A DNA stretch of 64,000 nucleotides from Apostichopus japonicus. Its lineage: Eukaryota; Echinodermata; Holothuroidea; Aspidochirotida; Stichopodidae. The first letter of the stretch is position 1, and each line of letters opens with the position of its first letter. This document shows positions 1 to 28,948 of the stretch, one piece after another. The position numbers were made by a program, and so were the translations under genes. The stretch lies in NCBI RefSeq assembly GCF_037975245.1, contig NC_092571.1:16363917-16427916 (forward strand), read 5' to 3'. A model generated the notes under the pieces. That model was not told the origin of the DNA. It searched no databases and saw nothing but the letters and a program-made list of their open reading frames with translations.

Positions 1-510
1 GTATATGCCGACCAAATTGTAGTTTTTTTTTACAGCTTTTAACACCCTCCCCCAGTTTTGCACATTTTTTGGGCATTTGGAAATCTTACTCCCTAAAATT
101 AACCAAAATTACCTCAGTATGGTACCACTACTCTCTGGGACCTGAGCTTAGAAGTTAGAGGCACAGAGCATAGCAAACAGCATCCAGAGTCAATGGATGT
201 ATAACTTGGCCTACACTACAGTTAGCTTATCGACGAATGTGTCAATTTAAGGTTATCAAAGAACTTGACTCAACTTTTACAAAGTTACCTTAGCACCAAC
301 CTTAGCACAGACTATAAGCAATTTAGAGAGGTTGCTATCATGGTTATCCATTTAGATGAACATTTGTTTTCTACGTATTTTGCAATGCAAAGTTAATATA
401 CAGGCTTATATACCATGCTACATTGTAATAATGTTAATTAATATATTCTAGGCCACTGTTGACATTTCCCTTAGAATCAAGGCTGGACATCCCTTGTTTG
501 TTTTCCACAG
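1..510 (+). other. Upstream intron of the MADBUB gene
   Basis: I see no convincing exon here. An acceptor-like site at 450-451 opens a frame that stays open into the first recognised exon. The acceptor at 509-510 fits better, because it yields the conserved start of the BUBR1 TPR region (R-A-F-E). The N-terminal exons, where BUBR1 proteins carry their first KEN box, must lie before base 1. Confidence 0.5.
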
Positions 511-16861
<16,351 letters not shown>

Positions 16862-17142
16862 ACAAAACAACATGATTATAAGGATTTATGATCAAAAAGT
16901 GTTTTAGTCTGTTCCCTATTACCAAGTCTAAAATTGTTAGCATGTATCCCTGTTTTATATGAATTTTCTTGCAAGATTTTGGACAGATAGGAAAATTTAG
17001 TCCCCATGTTTTTTTTTTTTTTTTTTTTTAAGGGGGGGGGGGGAGTTATCATATCTGGTGTCCCTACTGATACCTCCTTAGATGGAATTTTTTCCTTTCA
17101 AAAATGAAACTTTTAAAATGAACGAATTAATCAGACTTGAAG

Positions 17143-17148
17143 AATAAA
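17143..17148 (+). terminator. Polyadenylation signal of the MADBUB gene
   Basis: AATAAA lies about 280 bases after the stop codon, followed by T/G-rich sequence. The 3' UTR before it contains a long T run followed directly by a G run at about 17,009-17,043. Confidence 0.6.
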
Positions 17149-17165
17149 ATGTGATAACATACACT

Positions 17166-20100
17166 GACATCTGGGCCTCTTTTGTTCACATATTTTTGCC
17201 AAATTTCAGACAGTGGATGTGGTTGTTGTTGTTGTTGATGATGATGATGTTAGTGGAACCACATCTAGACAAAAAAGAAAAGGAAGATGATAGATTTACA
17301 TCTCGCCCTAGTCTAGAGGCAAGCATGACATGGTTTTATTAAAAGGATAGTCCACTATCGTTTTGTGACAGATTCTAAGCATCCTGGTGAAATTTATAAG
17401 CAATTCCTACGAAGTGTTATCGAGATAATGATAATTGAAATTGTCACTGTATATCGTACTGTAAGTGAACTTGAAGCAGACAGGTGTGATGTCATAGTTG
17501 CACACTGCCAGCAGCCAAAAAGTTGTGTTGTTTTACTTTATTGTTTTTACTTATGGATTGGATAGGGTTCCAAACTTTACCTAAGGGATGTGGGGTTCCA
17601 GATTATGCCAAGGACTGAGGTGTGTTCATATTTGAAGAAGATTCTCACTTGTGACATAGGAAAATTGGATGTTAATCATAGAGAAAAAGCAGAGAATAAA
17701 TTCGTCCGTGGACACTTCTATGAAATCACACCTGTTTGCTTCAAGTTTACTTTGGATACAAAACGTGTCAACTTCAAATGTTTGTTATCAACTAGACAAC
17801 AGTACTTAAAAATGCAAATTTCGCCTGTTTTCTTAAAATACGTTTCACAATTTAATAAGTTTCAGCTGGACTATCCTTTTAATTGCTTTAATGTTCTCTG
17901 TTCTCGAACTGTTCCTCTTATACGGATACACCCAATAATCTTACGCTTATCCGGCAGGTTATTAGCAATAAATAGGTCATAGCTTGTAATGAAGTTGGAT
18001 TTGAAAAGGAAATAACAGGCACTTGTTATTGTCCAGAACAAGGCCAAATAATGTGCAGGGCACACAATCCATTTGGTTGATTTATCAATTTTTGTATTCA
18101 AGTGGAAAAACATAGGTAAGAGAAAAGGCTTGTTGAGATTTCTTACGATCAGGATGCATTAAAAATAGCATGATTGATTTCTTTTGATTGTCAAGTTAAT
18201 TCAATGCGATTAGCTCTTATCCATTTCATTAGGTGAACTTGTTCCTTTACGAAGGGTTTGTTCTTAGTTAAAAAAAAAATACAGTTACAAAGTGAAAATT
18301 TTCCAGAAGAAAGCAGTGTAATTTTCAGATTAACAGTAATATATGCTAACATTTAAGACTACAGCTGAAACTTACAACCATTAGCTATGGCCATGTGGTA
18401 CTGCGGAGAAATACAACCCCAAAATTTCAGTACTTTTTGATGAGGTGTGTAAACTGTACAGGACTTTTAAGTGTTAGTGTGTGTGTTACAGTGTGTAATA
18501 TTTGGCTCAATTTAAGTCAGATCTAACAAAGACAGTTTGAAAGTTATCTTTAAGTTATTACTCCAGGCTTTTTCGAACAAATGAATTTAGAAATTTATAC
18601 TATAGTGAAAGTATGAAATAGTTCAAAAAATGACAAATTCTCGTCATCGATTCAGACGACGGATCCAGAAGTTTGGTGGGTGGGGGAAGGGGGGTGAATG
18701 CTCCCACCCCTTCAAACTAAAGACAAAAACTCAAAAATGATTGTTAGCACAATCTTGAGAACCTAATTAAAGACCTTATTGTATAGCCAAAATAAGCCTC
18801 AAAATGTACCCTATTTTGTATCAATTTTTTTCAAGGTAGGGGGCGGGGCTGGGAGACCTTCAGAAACCCCTCCACCTACCACACATGGGAGTCCGTTTTA
18901 ACGTCACCAGCGCCACCCCCTCCTTTCTGGATCTGCCCCTAAAGAACAATTTGGTTGACATTAATAATAGGGCACGAGGGCAATGTTCTGTTCTTAAAAA
19001 CAGCACAGAATCAGATCTGGACGAATGAGGTGAAGGTGGATGGGGGGGGGTGGGGGACCAGGGAGGATGGGTAGAGGGGAAGTTGAGTGGTAATCACTTG
19101 TTTTCGATTGTTCATTGCTTATAAGATAGTTAATAGAAATAGTTGTGTTGACAAAATAAGGAGGACAACGCATTATGGGAAATGTGTCTAAATTTTTATC
19201 AAACCTTTTTATTATTGCAACTTTCTGAGTTTTTTTTTTCAAGTGTATTTGTTTCATTGTTGGTAGTCAAATTCAAACAATTTTTATTGTGTAGTTTTTC
19301 ATATATTTGCCTGGCTTAGTTACCAGACATTACACAGAGGGCTAGGGAGCTAGGAAGGAAAGGGGGGAGGGGGCATGTCTGTATATTCTATGAGGAATTT
19401 CCCCATTTCTTATCACCAATTAAAATGTGTTATTTTGCGCATGGATGTTGCCCATTATTATTATATATTCTTCTGGTATATGTAAGTATATGTAGTTTTG
19501 TGTACAAGGATGATTTTCACAGTTGTAAATATATATGTGATAAATTAATCGTTTGTATATCATGTTTTTATTTTGTTGTTATTCATATATGTTTTCATTT
19601 GAAGTCTCCTGGGCGAATGCTCTTGTAACTTTGGGTGACCAGAAGGAATATAGCAGATAATGCCACATTATCTCATAGTGCGATTTGAATGGGAACCACC
19701 GGGAGGACCAGATTGGAACAAACAAAGAACCTTAGACAGGACCAGTTGTAACTTTGGTAACCAAAATATAATTTCCCATTCCACTATAGTCAGGCCTATA
19801 TAGTACCAACGATGGCTCTCTTGAGAATTGACATTTTTGGGGATAACAGTGGTATTTTATTTAAGATGTCCTGCGATATTTCCTAAATTATTATGAAAAT
19901 AAATTATTCTTTGTCCCATGTTTCCCCGGGCCTCATAAATGACCACAGGGAAAATGAGTAACACTTTCACCTTAGATAATTATTTTTTTCTTTATATTTT
20001 TTTTACAAAGATATTTTTCTTAGGTTTGAGTGCGTTTAACAAACTCTTAATGGTATCAGCAAGTCCTTGTGTATTATCTTTCTATATGAGTATAGGCCCT

Positions 20101-20615
20101 ACATATTGAGGGCGAACACATTTATCGTCATGGTTACTAAGATAGTGTGTCAGGAGTAATTACCTCTCTTTGTAATACATTTAAATGTCATGTCATCATA
20201 TCACGTTAAAGCCGTAAGGCTTACGTGCTGGTGACCACGAAATAGTAGTTTTATTACAAGTAACAATATATTCCGAGGATTTAATATGGTTTTTAATTTA
20301 TGATAATATCAGACTTTCTCCTTTTAAGCAACATTAGTTCACAATTCCTCGCGATTTTGACCCATTTGTTATATGGACCGACTGCTTTCGTTACACGAGT
20401 ATTCCACGTACCTCATGGAAGGCCAAATAACCAATTGATATATCAACAATTAACTTCAGTATTTGGGTATGTTTACACATATTTAAATATTATGTTAATC
20501 CTTGTGCATTAAGTTGTATTGCAATAAAATCATGCCTTTGCGAAGAGCTTAAGTTGCGAGGTAAAATCCTGTTTTTTAAATGTCAAGACTCTTTAGTTTG
20601 CGAATCTAATAATTC
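17166..20615. other. Intergenic region without a gene
   Basis: I see only short chance frames. A possible old element lies at about 18,644-18,940. There the left end CGGATCCAGAAG and right end CTTTCTGGATCTG are inverted and G/C-rich, but I find no target duplication. The rest is AT-rich with short G or C runs. Confidence 0.5.
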
Positions 20616-20623
20616 CGTAGAGC

Positions 20624-22438
20624 CAGTGGCGTAGCCAGGATTTTTTTCAGTGGGGGGCGCTGGGGGGGGCTTGAACATTTCCTGGGGGGCTTGACCATTT
20701 TCTTGTTACTATCTAAGCGGAGCGCCACCATGGTTGGCGCGCAGCGTACCACATTTTTTTAGCTAAATAGGCCTCCTAGATCGTTGGAAATGACACTTCC
20801 CAGGCCTTCTAAGCTGCTCTAAAGTTTTCTCAACATCCTTTATTTTGAGATCCCATGTTTTGATATGGTCATCAAATAGTTAAGTAAAATAGAAAAAAAA
20901 CAAAAATCTGGTAAGTTTCTTTGAAATATCATGACATATCTTTTGTGAGTTTGACACCGGCATTGACATTTTTCGACAAATCTGCAAATTGCGCGTGGAA
21001 AATAAAGAAAGATTGACTGGGCTTTCAGCCAAGTAACATACTGAAATGACCGAACTATATGTCAAACTGACATCAAAGATTGCGTCTGAAATATTATTAG
21101 GGTAATAGACTGATTGGCCGGCAGTGGCGGAGCTAGGGGTATTGGTCAGGCGGGCGAGAATGGCCTGTAGGGGCGCTTTCGACACTATCTAAGCGGAGCG
21201 CCACCACAGGTTGGCGCGGAGCGTACAGAATTTTTTTGAGTAAAGATATTCCCTAGATCGCCGGAAATGACCCTTTCCGGGCCTTGCTAATTGCAGATAA
21301 ACGAAGAATAAATATGTGTGACAAGTCGGAATTTTATATGGGTGTTGATAGTACATGCGCTTCATCACGATCCCTGTGGTATCTTTGTGAGTGCTCATGT
21401 TTTCGAGAGAAAAAAATAGATCGAAAACCCCGTACAGTTCTTGGAAAGAGTTTCGTACAACAGAATTAAGTGCCGATAAATTAAATACCGCCGTACGTTA
21501 GAGCATTTTGTCAGTAAACTACACCAACAAAATGTGACAAATGTCGATAGGTAGATGAGAGTGCAATAAAAAAAGTCAATAATCGCGAATAAGTAAAAAG
21601 TGCTAAAAAGCTGAAAAGGGCGCCAGCAGTCCATTTGAGTCCGTCGGGGGGGGGGGGGGGCATCCGATCCCCTGACTGTTTGGACGCTCCGCCACTGTTG
21701 GCCGGTAGTTCTCAGCGATAGTGTTGTCTCCTTTCTTGAAAATTTGTTTTTTAGCGGTTTTAAGAGCATCAGGGTACGTCCCAAAAGTGAAAACCCGATT
21801 GAAAATGTAACAGGGTATCGAGGCAATGACGCGAGCAATGATGTGAGAAACATGTGTATGATGTCAGCATTTTTTACCTTTTAACATCTTCTTTGGCATT
21901 CAAGTACTTGGAAACCATCTTTCTATAAGGGTATAGTATTGCTCACTAGCTTGTTTGATCAGTTAATGCGCACTGGTTACAAGATACTGATTGGCTGTTT
22001 GTATTAGTATTTATTTGTATGTTAGGGATTACGGATATTTTAAAAAAGAGTGACAAAGGCAAAGTTTGCCCGAACAGTCGAACACACAGATTCAGTAGTA
22101 AACATTATGTGTGTTGTAGTCTTGTAGAGCAGGAATGATATTATTCGACGATCGTTAACATGCGTTTTCAGTACAGTGCGACTACTGTAGACTTCTCGGC
22201 ATATGCGCTATGTCACATCTGGTTTTTCAGCAACTATAGCCTACTGCCGGTCAGCGGTCGAAGGGTCGTTCATGACATGGTCATCATGGAGATTCGAGAC
22301 CATTCAGACCAATGATATATTTTTCGCACATGTAATTTTTTTCGATACCCAAAATCCCAGTGGGGGGCGACTGGGGGGCGACAAGCTTTCATGGGTGGGC
22401 TGTCGCCCCCACGCCCCCCCCCCGTAGCTACGCCACTG
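20624..22438. mobile_element. Non-autonomous hAT-type element (outer)
   Basis: The ends are CAGTGGCGTAGCCAGG and the inverted GCTACGCCACTG, sharing 12 exact terminal bases. Identical 8-bp target duplications CGTAGAGC lie at 20616-20623 and 22439-22446. An 8-bp duplication and CA..TG ends fit the hAT superfamily. G/C-rich subterminal blocks and a region containing CTAAGCGGAGCGCCACCA are shared with the element nested inside it. No transposase frame is seen. Without the nested insertion and its duplicated site it is about 1.2 kb. Confidence 0.9.
21122..21697. mobile_element. Nested non-autonomous hAT-type element (inner)
   Basis: The ends are CAGTGGCGGAGC and its exact inverse GCTCCGCCACTG. 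Identical 8-bp duplications TTGGCCGG lie at 21114-21121 and 21698-21705. It sits inside the outer element and is therefore younger. The 576-bp sequence closely matches the element at 51,663-52,060 but has an extra internal segment of roughly 170 bp. Confidence 0.9.
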
Positions 22439-22446
22439 CGTAGAGC

Positions 22447-23507
22447 CACAGCTTCCTTAGCAGATCAAACTTCAGATGGACAACATAAATACATTGCAGG
22501 TTTCGAGCAATGACAAATGTGTAATTCTTCTGAAAATCATCCTTCGTAAAATAACATAAACTGAAAACAATAAATATATCAATCAATCAAATAAATCGTA
22601 AAGTCTAATAAATAACAGCGATAGAAACCCCTGTATTTTACTGGGTATATCGGTAAGAGATTGTATACCAATACCTGTGCTGTTGGATTTTCGGCCATAT
22701 ACTTTTAATATCGATAAAGTAATTGTATAAATTCCAACAATTTATCCACTACGGAACGGTATTATTAACTCCAATTAACTCATTCTGCCAATAAACTTCA
22801 AATATTGTACATTCAAACTTATCTCTTTTTCACTGAGCTATCCTCAGTTTATAACTTTTCTTTATAAGTAGTGTTCCTTCAGATAAATTTAGGTCTATTT
22901 TGATCAACTGTAATGTTGACAAAGTAAGAGGTGGATCTCCAAGAAGGTGTGGGGAAAAGCAAATTGAGTACTATACTTGGACCAACAACAAACGTAACTT
23001 GAAGGAGGGTTTTATATTATAGCATAACAAAATATTGTTTTGCGGTTTTAAAAAAAGAATTAATATCTTTGTATCATTACATATTTTAATTAGATTGATT
23101 AAAAATTTGGCATTTCTTTATTTTGGAGTCATGTGACGCATTACACTATAGAGTATGAGCGATTATTAATATAAACAAAACAAGTCATAATTAAGTTTTT
23201 TTTATGTATTGATTATTTTTTCGTTTTGTAACAGAACACCTTCAGACAAATGTAAGTGCACGTATTACATAAACTAATAACATAATACATACCATTTGTT
23301 ATAACATATAACACTGGTGGTAGTGACAATATAATCAAGCAAAAACCAATTAATTAAAAGGAAAACAAAACGGTCACTCACGCCTCAATTTGCGACAAAG
23401 TATTTGATTTCAGTCCCTCGTCGGAAACCATTTTGTTTTCTCAGGTTTTAAAGTATTTGAGAGAAGATGTGATATTGACGAACTATAAATGTGAAAATGT
23501 TCGAGTT
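22447..23507. other. Spacer downstream of the first GPCR gene
   Basis: AT-rich sequence with no gene. It should include the 3' UTR of the minus-strand receptor. An AATAAA on the minus strand occurs at about 23,117-23,122. Confidence 0.45.
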
Positions 23508-24767
23508 TTACATAAGTTGTTGAATTGGTTGTAGACGTCGCCGTCGGAATTGAAAAGAGCAAATTCGTTTCGGCATCAAGTTCTTCCAGACTTTCTTCAA
23601 TTCTGTGCGAAAGTCTCTATTAACGACGGTGTAAATCAACACGTTGATGGATGAATTGAAAATGATCAGAAAGGTTAAGAACGTGTAGAGAGCGTACAAC
23701 ACAGGATGAAATGCACGTAGCGATTTCAGAAGACGTTTGGGGATGACTCTTAATATGAACTGTACAAACCAAGTGCAAGTAAACACTACCGTCACAATGA
23801 AAAGCATTCGGAATGTGGCATTGGCCAGCGCCTTGCTTCGTCCTTCCGTCTTCAAGTTGTTCCTAGGCTCTTCTAGAAACTGGGCGCCAGGTTTTGATTT
23901 CTGGCCGTCTATGGACATCATCTCTCTCTGCAATGGATTTTGTTTACTGTTGCCGACTTGACCGGATGATGCAAAGATGGAGTTTAATTCTTTGTTGTTG
24001 GTGATGTCACATTGTGTGTCCTCCGTAACGATTGAACGTGAAGGGATGTTTTGTTGTCTTGAGTCAGAGCTGCCATCTTGTTTCGACGATGAGTTAGCTT
24101 GATAAAGAGGTCGTCTGCTGATGGTGTCTGGCTCACCTTGAATCAGTCGGGGTACAACTCGTCTCTTTCTGAGCCTTTTCACACGTGCGTGCACCTGCGC
24201 GTACAGAAATATCGTGGTGACGATGTGTGCAAGGTACACTACCGTTTGCAGGACATAGACTAACAAAATACGGATTAGTCCATTTTCAGGAAAGTGGCAA
24301 GGAGTTTCTCCTTCGTTGACAGTCTCTCGAATATCCCGCCAAATCAGTTGCGGAAAATTGATGGCAAAGGCCAGTGCTATCACAGACATGACCAATGCGG
24401 CCGGGCGATTGCGGCCCCGAACGAACTTAACGTGTGGCCTGGCAACAGCAAAGTACCTGTCGAAGGCCACAAGAGTGTTAACGTGTAAGGACGCTAGTGG
24501 CGCTGACATATTGACCCACATGAACAGTCTGCAGAAAAACAAGCTTCGGAAATTTTCCAAGATTAACCATTGCACGGTTCCGATAGGTAAAACAATCGTA
24601 CATATAATGAGATCTACGACAGCATGGCCGATGATGAAAAAATGTGAAGCACTCAACATTTTCTTCTTCCAATAAATGTATAGAATAACAGTATTAGCAG
24701 GTATACCAACAATGGTATTGAGTACATAAACAAACACACCGACGTAGATGAATAACTCCATTGCCAA
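23508..24767 (-). CDS. Orphan rhodopsin-like (class A) G-protein coupled receptor, 419 aa, single exon
   Basis: An intact intronless frame encodes seven hydrophobic segments with class A landmarks: N25 in GIPANTVILY (TM1), D52 in VVDLIICT (TM2), C79 before TM3, DRY at 103-105 and C157 in the second extracellular loop. The third intracellular loop is long (about 195-318), polar and Ser/Gln-rich. TM6 has CTW at 331-333 without the usual CWxP proline. TM7 has NVLIY at 375-379 in place of NPxxY. The N-terminus is only a few residues and there is no signal peptide. Ligand and G protein are unknown. Its closest relative in the window is the receptor at 30,004-31,176, with shared blocks such as AAPLASL-like TM3 and AFDR-FAV-RPH. 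Such intronless orphan receptors are often lineage-expanded in echinoderms. Family call is firm; function is open. Confidence 0.93.
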   Translation of the reverse strand: MAMELFIYVGVFVYVLNTIVGIPANTVILYIYWKKKMLSASHFFIIGHAVVDLIICTIVLPIGTVQWLILENFRSLFFCRLFMWVNMSAPLASLHVNTLVAFDRYFAVARPHVKFVRGRNRPAALVMSVIALAFAINFPQLIWRDIRETVNEGETPCHFPENGLIRILLVYVLQTVVYLAHIVTTIFLYAQVHARVKRLRKRRVVPRLIQGEPDTISRRPLYQANSSSKQDGSSDSRQQNIPSRSIVTEDTQCDITNNKELNSIFASSGQVGNSKQNPLQREMMSIDGQKSKPGAQFLEEPRNNLKTEGRSKALANATFRMLFIVTVVFTCTWFVQFILRVIPKRLLKSLRAFHPVLYALYTFLTFLIIFNSSINVLIYTVVNRDFRTELKKVWKNLMPKRICSFQFRRRRLQPIQQLM

Positions 24768-25904
24768 TTAATCTATTGGCGTTGAAAGTCCGAGCAACGA
24801 AGGTTGTCAAGATCACCTTTTTCTTTTTAAATTTAAAAATGTTAAAAATTTAGTCGAAATGGCTTAGGATTTTACCTCACTATCTTGGTAGTTAGTAAAT
24901 GAATGTATAACTAAATTACGCGAGCGAAGTTTCATACGGCATATGGAGATATAGTCAAAGTGAATGTGAAATATTAGCAGACAGTCATGTCTAGCCAATT
25001 AGAAATCATTGTCCTTTCTGACGTCATAGAAAATTGACACGTGAAATTTCAGTCCATGGTAACCAGATTGACATTGTTTTAAATAATAATGTGTAGAATG
25101 GTTCAAAAACTTGGTGTTGCTTGAATAATGTCAGTTTCAGATGAAACACGATTTACTTTTGCTTTACGCAAGTTCTTTCATTTACCATTCATACTAAAAG
25201 CACTTGACTTTATATAAAGTTTTCCTGTGTAGCTGTAAAGAAGACTTTTAAGCGACACAGCAGTCCAGATCATTTAGAGAAAGGCTATAGGCTCTCCAAC
25301 TTAGATAAACGTTAGGCAACTTCCTAAATATTTAAACGAATATTTCCAACGATGCTTAAAAATTTTCTTTCTTTTCAGTCTTTCTCAAGTTCCCTTTTGT
25401 CACCACAAATTTGATTCCACTCGTATCGAGTACTTCTATATACGTCGGGTCTTCACAGTTGAAAGACACCAGCTTTTCCCGTCGTGAAATTCTGATATTC
25501 AGTCATTATTCATAACTTGATACAAAACGTTATTATGTTGACGAAATGGACTCTATCTCTTTGCTTATTGGAACATATCTTTTCGTATTATAAAGTATTA
25601 TTTCCCACAACCTGCGTGCACACGATGGAAGCAACTCCAATAAATATCTGTGTTAAAAAAAACGTGTTAACAATTAGTGCACTCCACCCCCCATTCCACC
25701 ACCCCCCCCCCCAACAGACTGACAGAGAAAAGGTTTTAGCTTACATCTATACAATTTCGTAAATGATAAAAACCATCTCGTGTCTATTTGTATATGAATT
25801 TTGTTGCTGTTTAGGTCAAGTTCGCTTAAAGCGGCATTACAGAGACAAATGTGGGGCTTTCACATACAAACGCATTCACGTAATATTCCACTTGAAATGG
25901 ATGA

Positions 25905-25908
<4 letters not shown>

Positions 25909-25950
<42 letters not shown>
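25909..25950. repeat. (TA)n microsatellite
   Basis: Uninterrupted alternating T and A for about 40 bases. Confidence 0.9.
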
Positions 25951-25954
<4 letters not shown>

Positions 25955-28870
25955 CTTTAAGCGGTCTTATATTCTCTTAAATGTGTTTAACCGGGAAGGA
26001 AGGAATATGTGTGAACCAAGTAAATTACCCGATGAAGCATCACCTAGGGACGATTTAGAGAAAATATTTCTTAATTTGACCAATTTTGTCATTATTTCAG
26101 CTACTCTATTGTGAAGCAATCTCTATTCTCAAAATAGATAACCACATGTAAAAGAAGCAATCTTCTTACTTGTACTTGATGTGTGTCTGTCTGTATATAT
26201 GTCCATGTTTTTAACAATCGAAGCCACATTTGTTTTACGTGGTATACATTAATATATGCAGGCAAATGACAAAATAATCAAATGGGGTTAGACTTGAATG
26301 CATGCTACATGCTCGAGTCAATATCCATGTGTGTGCATGAATAAAAATTAGCTCTTTGAATATTATAATATCTGGTAGCAAAAGACATCGCCAAATAGAA
26401 ACTATATTTGGGGTTTATTCTTCTCAGTAACTCAGCATGTTAATGCTACCTTAAAGACTCCGTAAATTATACATGCGTCGGTTGACGTTTTTTGCTCACT
26501 TGATTTCTGGAGATTTGACATTTTAGTGACGGTAAAGGAAAGGCAAAAAAATGAAATGCCAAATTTGATAGCTATTTTGCAATTAGTATAATTGATGATG
26601 ACATTAAACCGTAAAGATTTTGAAAAGATTTTAGATTGGCAAATCTTCGTTTTATGAATTTGTTTCTTGTCTTTGACAAAATTTGCCGCATGAAAAGATT
26701 GAACTTTTTTAAAAAGCATTGAAAGCTGCGATTATAGGGCTAGAGAAAAAACCCATTAAAAAAACTAGTTCAGGTTAAAGGAGAACAACATTTCTTTTGA
26801 GGTCCAAAAAATCAACAACACAAAAACAATTACAGCAAGTAGACTCATTGCTCGTAGAACAAAACCACTCTCTGTCTCAAGGGAACCCCATTAATATACC
26901 TTTGTACTTTAACAGGTGAGGAAAAAGTCAAATAAAGAAATAAAGAGGGCGTAATTAAGAAAGAAGGAACTCTAAGATTGGGCTTATTAAGCTTTGTATT
27001 CGCTCGTATAAGCAGTAAGAAATATTAGGTCAAAAGGATATAAACTTTTAATAAACTTTCCTGTTTCATCATTCACTGAAAGTTTTACAAAACTATTAAT
27101 TATTTTTTTTCCTGTCGAATTATTTAGCCATTGACTTAAAATCCTTAACAATAGATCGAAATATTTGTAGGATATGCTTTGGCTTGAGGAACCTTTCATT
27201 ATCAGTAATAGTTATATCGTACTTCTATTTTTGTGTATTTGTCATATTCAAGGAAAGGGGCGGAGGAATTTAACAAACTGATGCATCTTTGTTATAAAAA
27301 AAAGGTCTCACAAGGAGAGATAAGATTCTAAAAACCAGATTTTGTCCAGCAATTTTTATATCTTTACATCGAAGTTTCTTCTTGATTTAGAGCAGTTTCT
27401 TTTTAGCCAGCGAGAAATTATTCATTTCCAGAAGACAGAAAAGGAAAATCCTCTTTGGTATCACAATTATCATAAACCAATGAATGGCTCTTAACATGCC
27501 TTGAAAATTGTATCATTTGTCTTGCAAAGTGCAAAAGTTATAAAACATATAAATTTGATGATTTCTTGTGTCAGAATTAAAAAAAAAAAACAGTCGTTTC
27601 GTGTCCTGGAAAATCGATTGCGAGGAAACGACTCAGGGTCAATATCGACGCCAGCAGAAAGTTTCTTTGAGCTGAGTAATTCATCCCCACTCCCTCCCCT
27701 CTCCCCCCCCCCTCTTTTAATCCCTTTTCGATCTCACAAAAAAAAAATTAAGCACCACTTTCTTTCAGACCGGATTATAAACCTAATTTATAGCCTTAAT
27801 ATACCTCAAATGCACCATTTGACGTCAATTTATTTAAATCGAGAAGGAGCCCCACCCCCCTCTAAATAAGAGTCGGTTACATCCCCTCCTTAACAAAAAG
27901 ATAAAAATCTTTCTCACAAGTGATGTGTCTGCTCCATTTTTCACAGTGGGTAACTTTCAGCTGCTTGGAATCCAAAGGTTGATAAACGTTGACAGTGCCA
28001 TGGTGACGGGGAGGGTGAACAGAAGTACCAGTGGGGGGTTGGGGCTGGGGAGGAGAGGGGGACAAATGGCTATAAATTCATATGCTTAAAATGAACTGGC
28101 TACGTGCATATTATTTTCAAATATATGCGGTGTATAGACTTAAAGAGGTTAACCTATCAATATTTCGTTGTTTTTTTTAAATTTCAACCTTGGGAATCAC
28201 GGAATTCGTTGACAGTTGTATATATGAATACAAAAATTCAAAATAACTTTTGCGCTGGTTTATTTGTATTTTGGTAAATGTACATTTAGGTTTTAAACTC
28301 ACCATCTGCTTAAGAATTGTGAACAAAAACGACAACAATGAAAAAAAAAGATAGATGAAAGTTGTGTTGTGTTGATGTCTAACATGTATTAATTAAAGCC
28401 ACACCCCCATTGACATTCATTCCATAAATCCAATTATTGAGGTATTAAGACGAAACAATAAGAGATGGAGAAAGGATTATATTATTATTTTTGTTATTAC
28501 TATTATATAAGCCATAAATCACTGGCAACATTTAATTCATAAGAGATTTCATTCGACTTAATGTGATTGCAAGAATACAAAGAATATACAAGAAGTGATT
28601 ATATAGAAGAAAAAACAAAGAAAGTAAAACTTGATATTAACGAATATCATAAAATGTAACGTTTATAGCAGAACAATAATAGATAAACAAATCAATCATC
28701 AGGATTCTTTCGCATTATCAGTCAAATCTCCATGGTTACAGAATCTTCACATGATTAATAGATTTTCTCACCAATGACAAAGTCAAGGTGAAACTAAAAG
28801 GGTAAATATATTTATATTTTCTCAGACGATAGGCGCGTAGCAATAGTTGGCTTAGGCGCTTCATTGAACC

Positions 28871-28948
28871 AGGGCCCTTAAAGCCCAGGTGACCAGAGGG
28901 CCCTTAAAGCCCAAGTGTCCAGAGGGCCCTTCAAGCCCAGGTGTCCAG
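28871..28948. repeat. Three copies of a 26-bp unit
   Basis: Units start at 28871, 28897 and 28923, with one to three differences between copies, and a truncated fourth start follows. Each begins AGGGCCCTT and ends near CCAG, so every copy carries a GGGCCC palindrome. The block is markedly more G/C-rich than its surroundings. Confidence 0.9.

Noticed and set aside
17365-17982. Two plus-strand frames after the MADBUB poly(A) site, and a similar-looking frame at 43,566-43,937
   Set aside because: No recognisable protein. Shared short words such as TGTGATGTCA hint at a dispersed repeat family, but boundaries and similarity were too weak to call.
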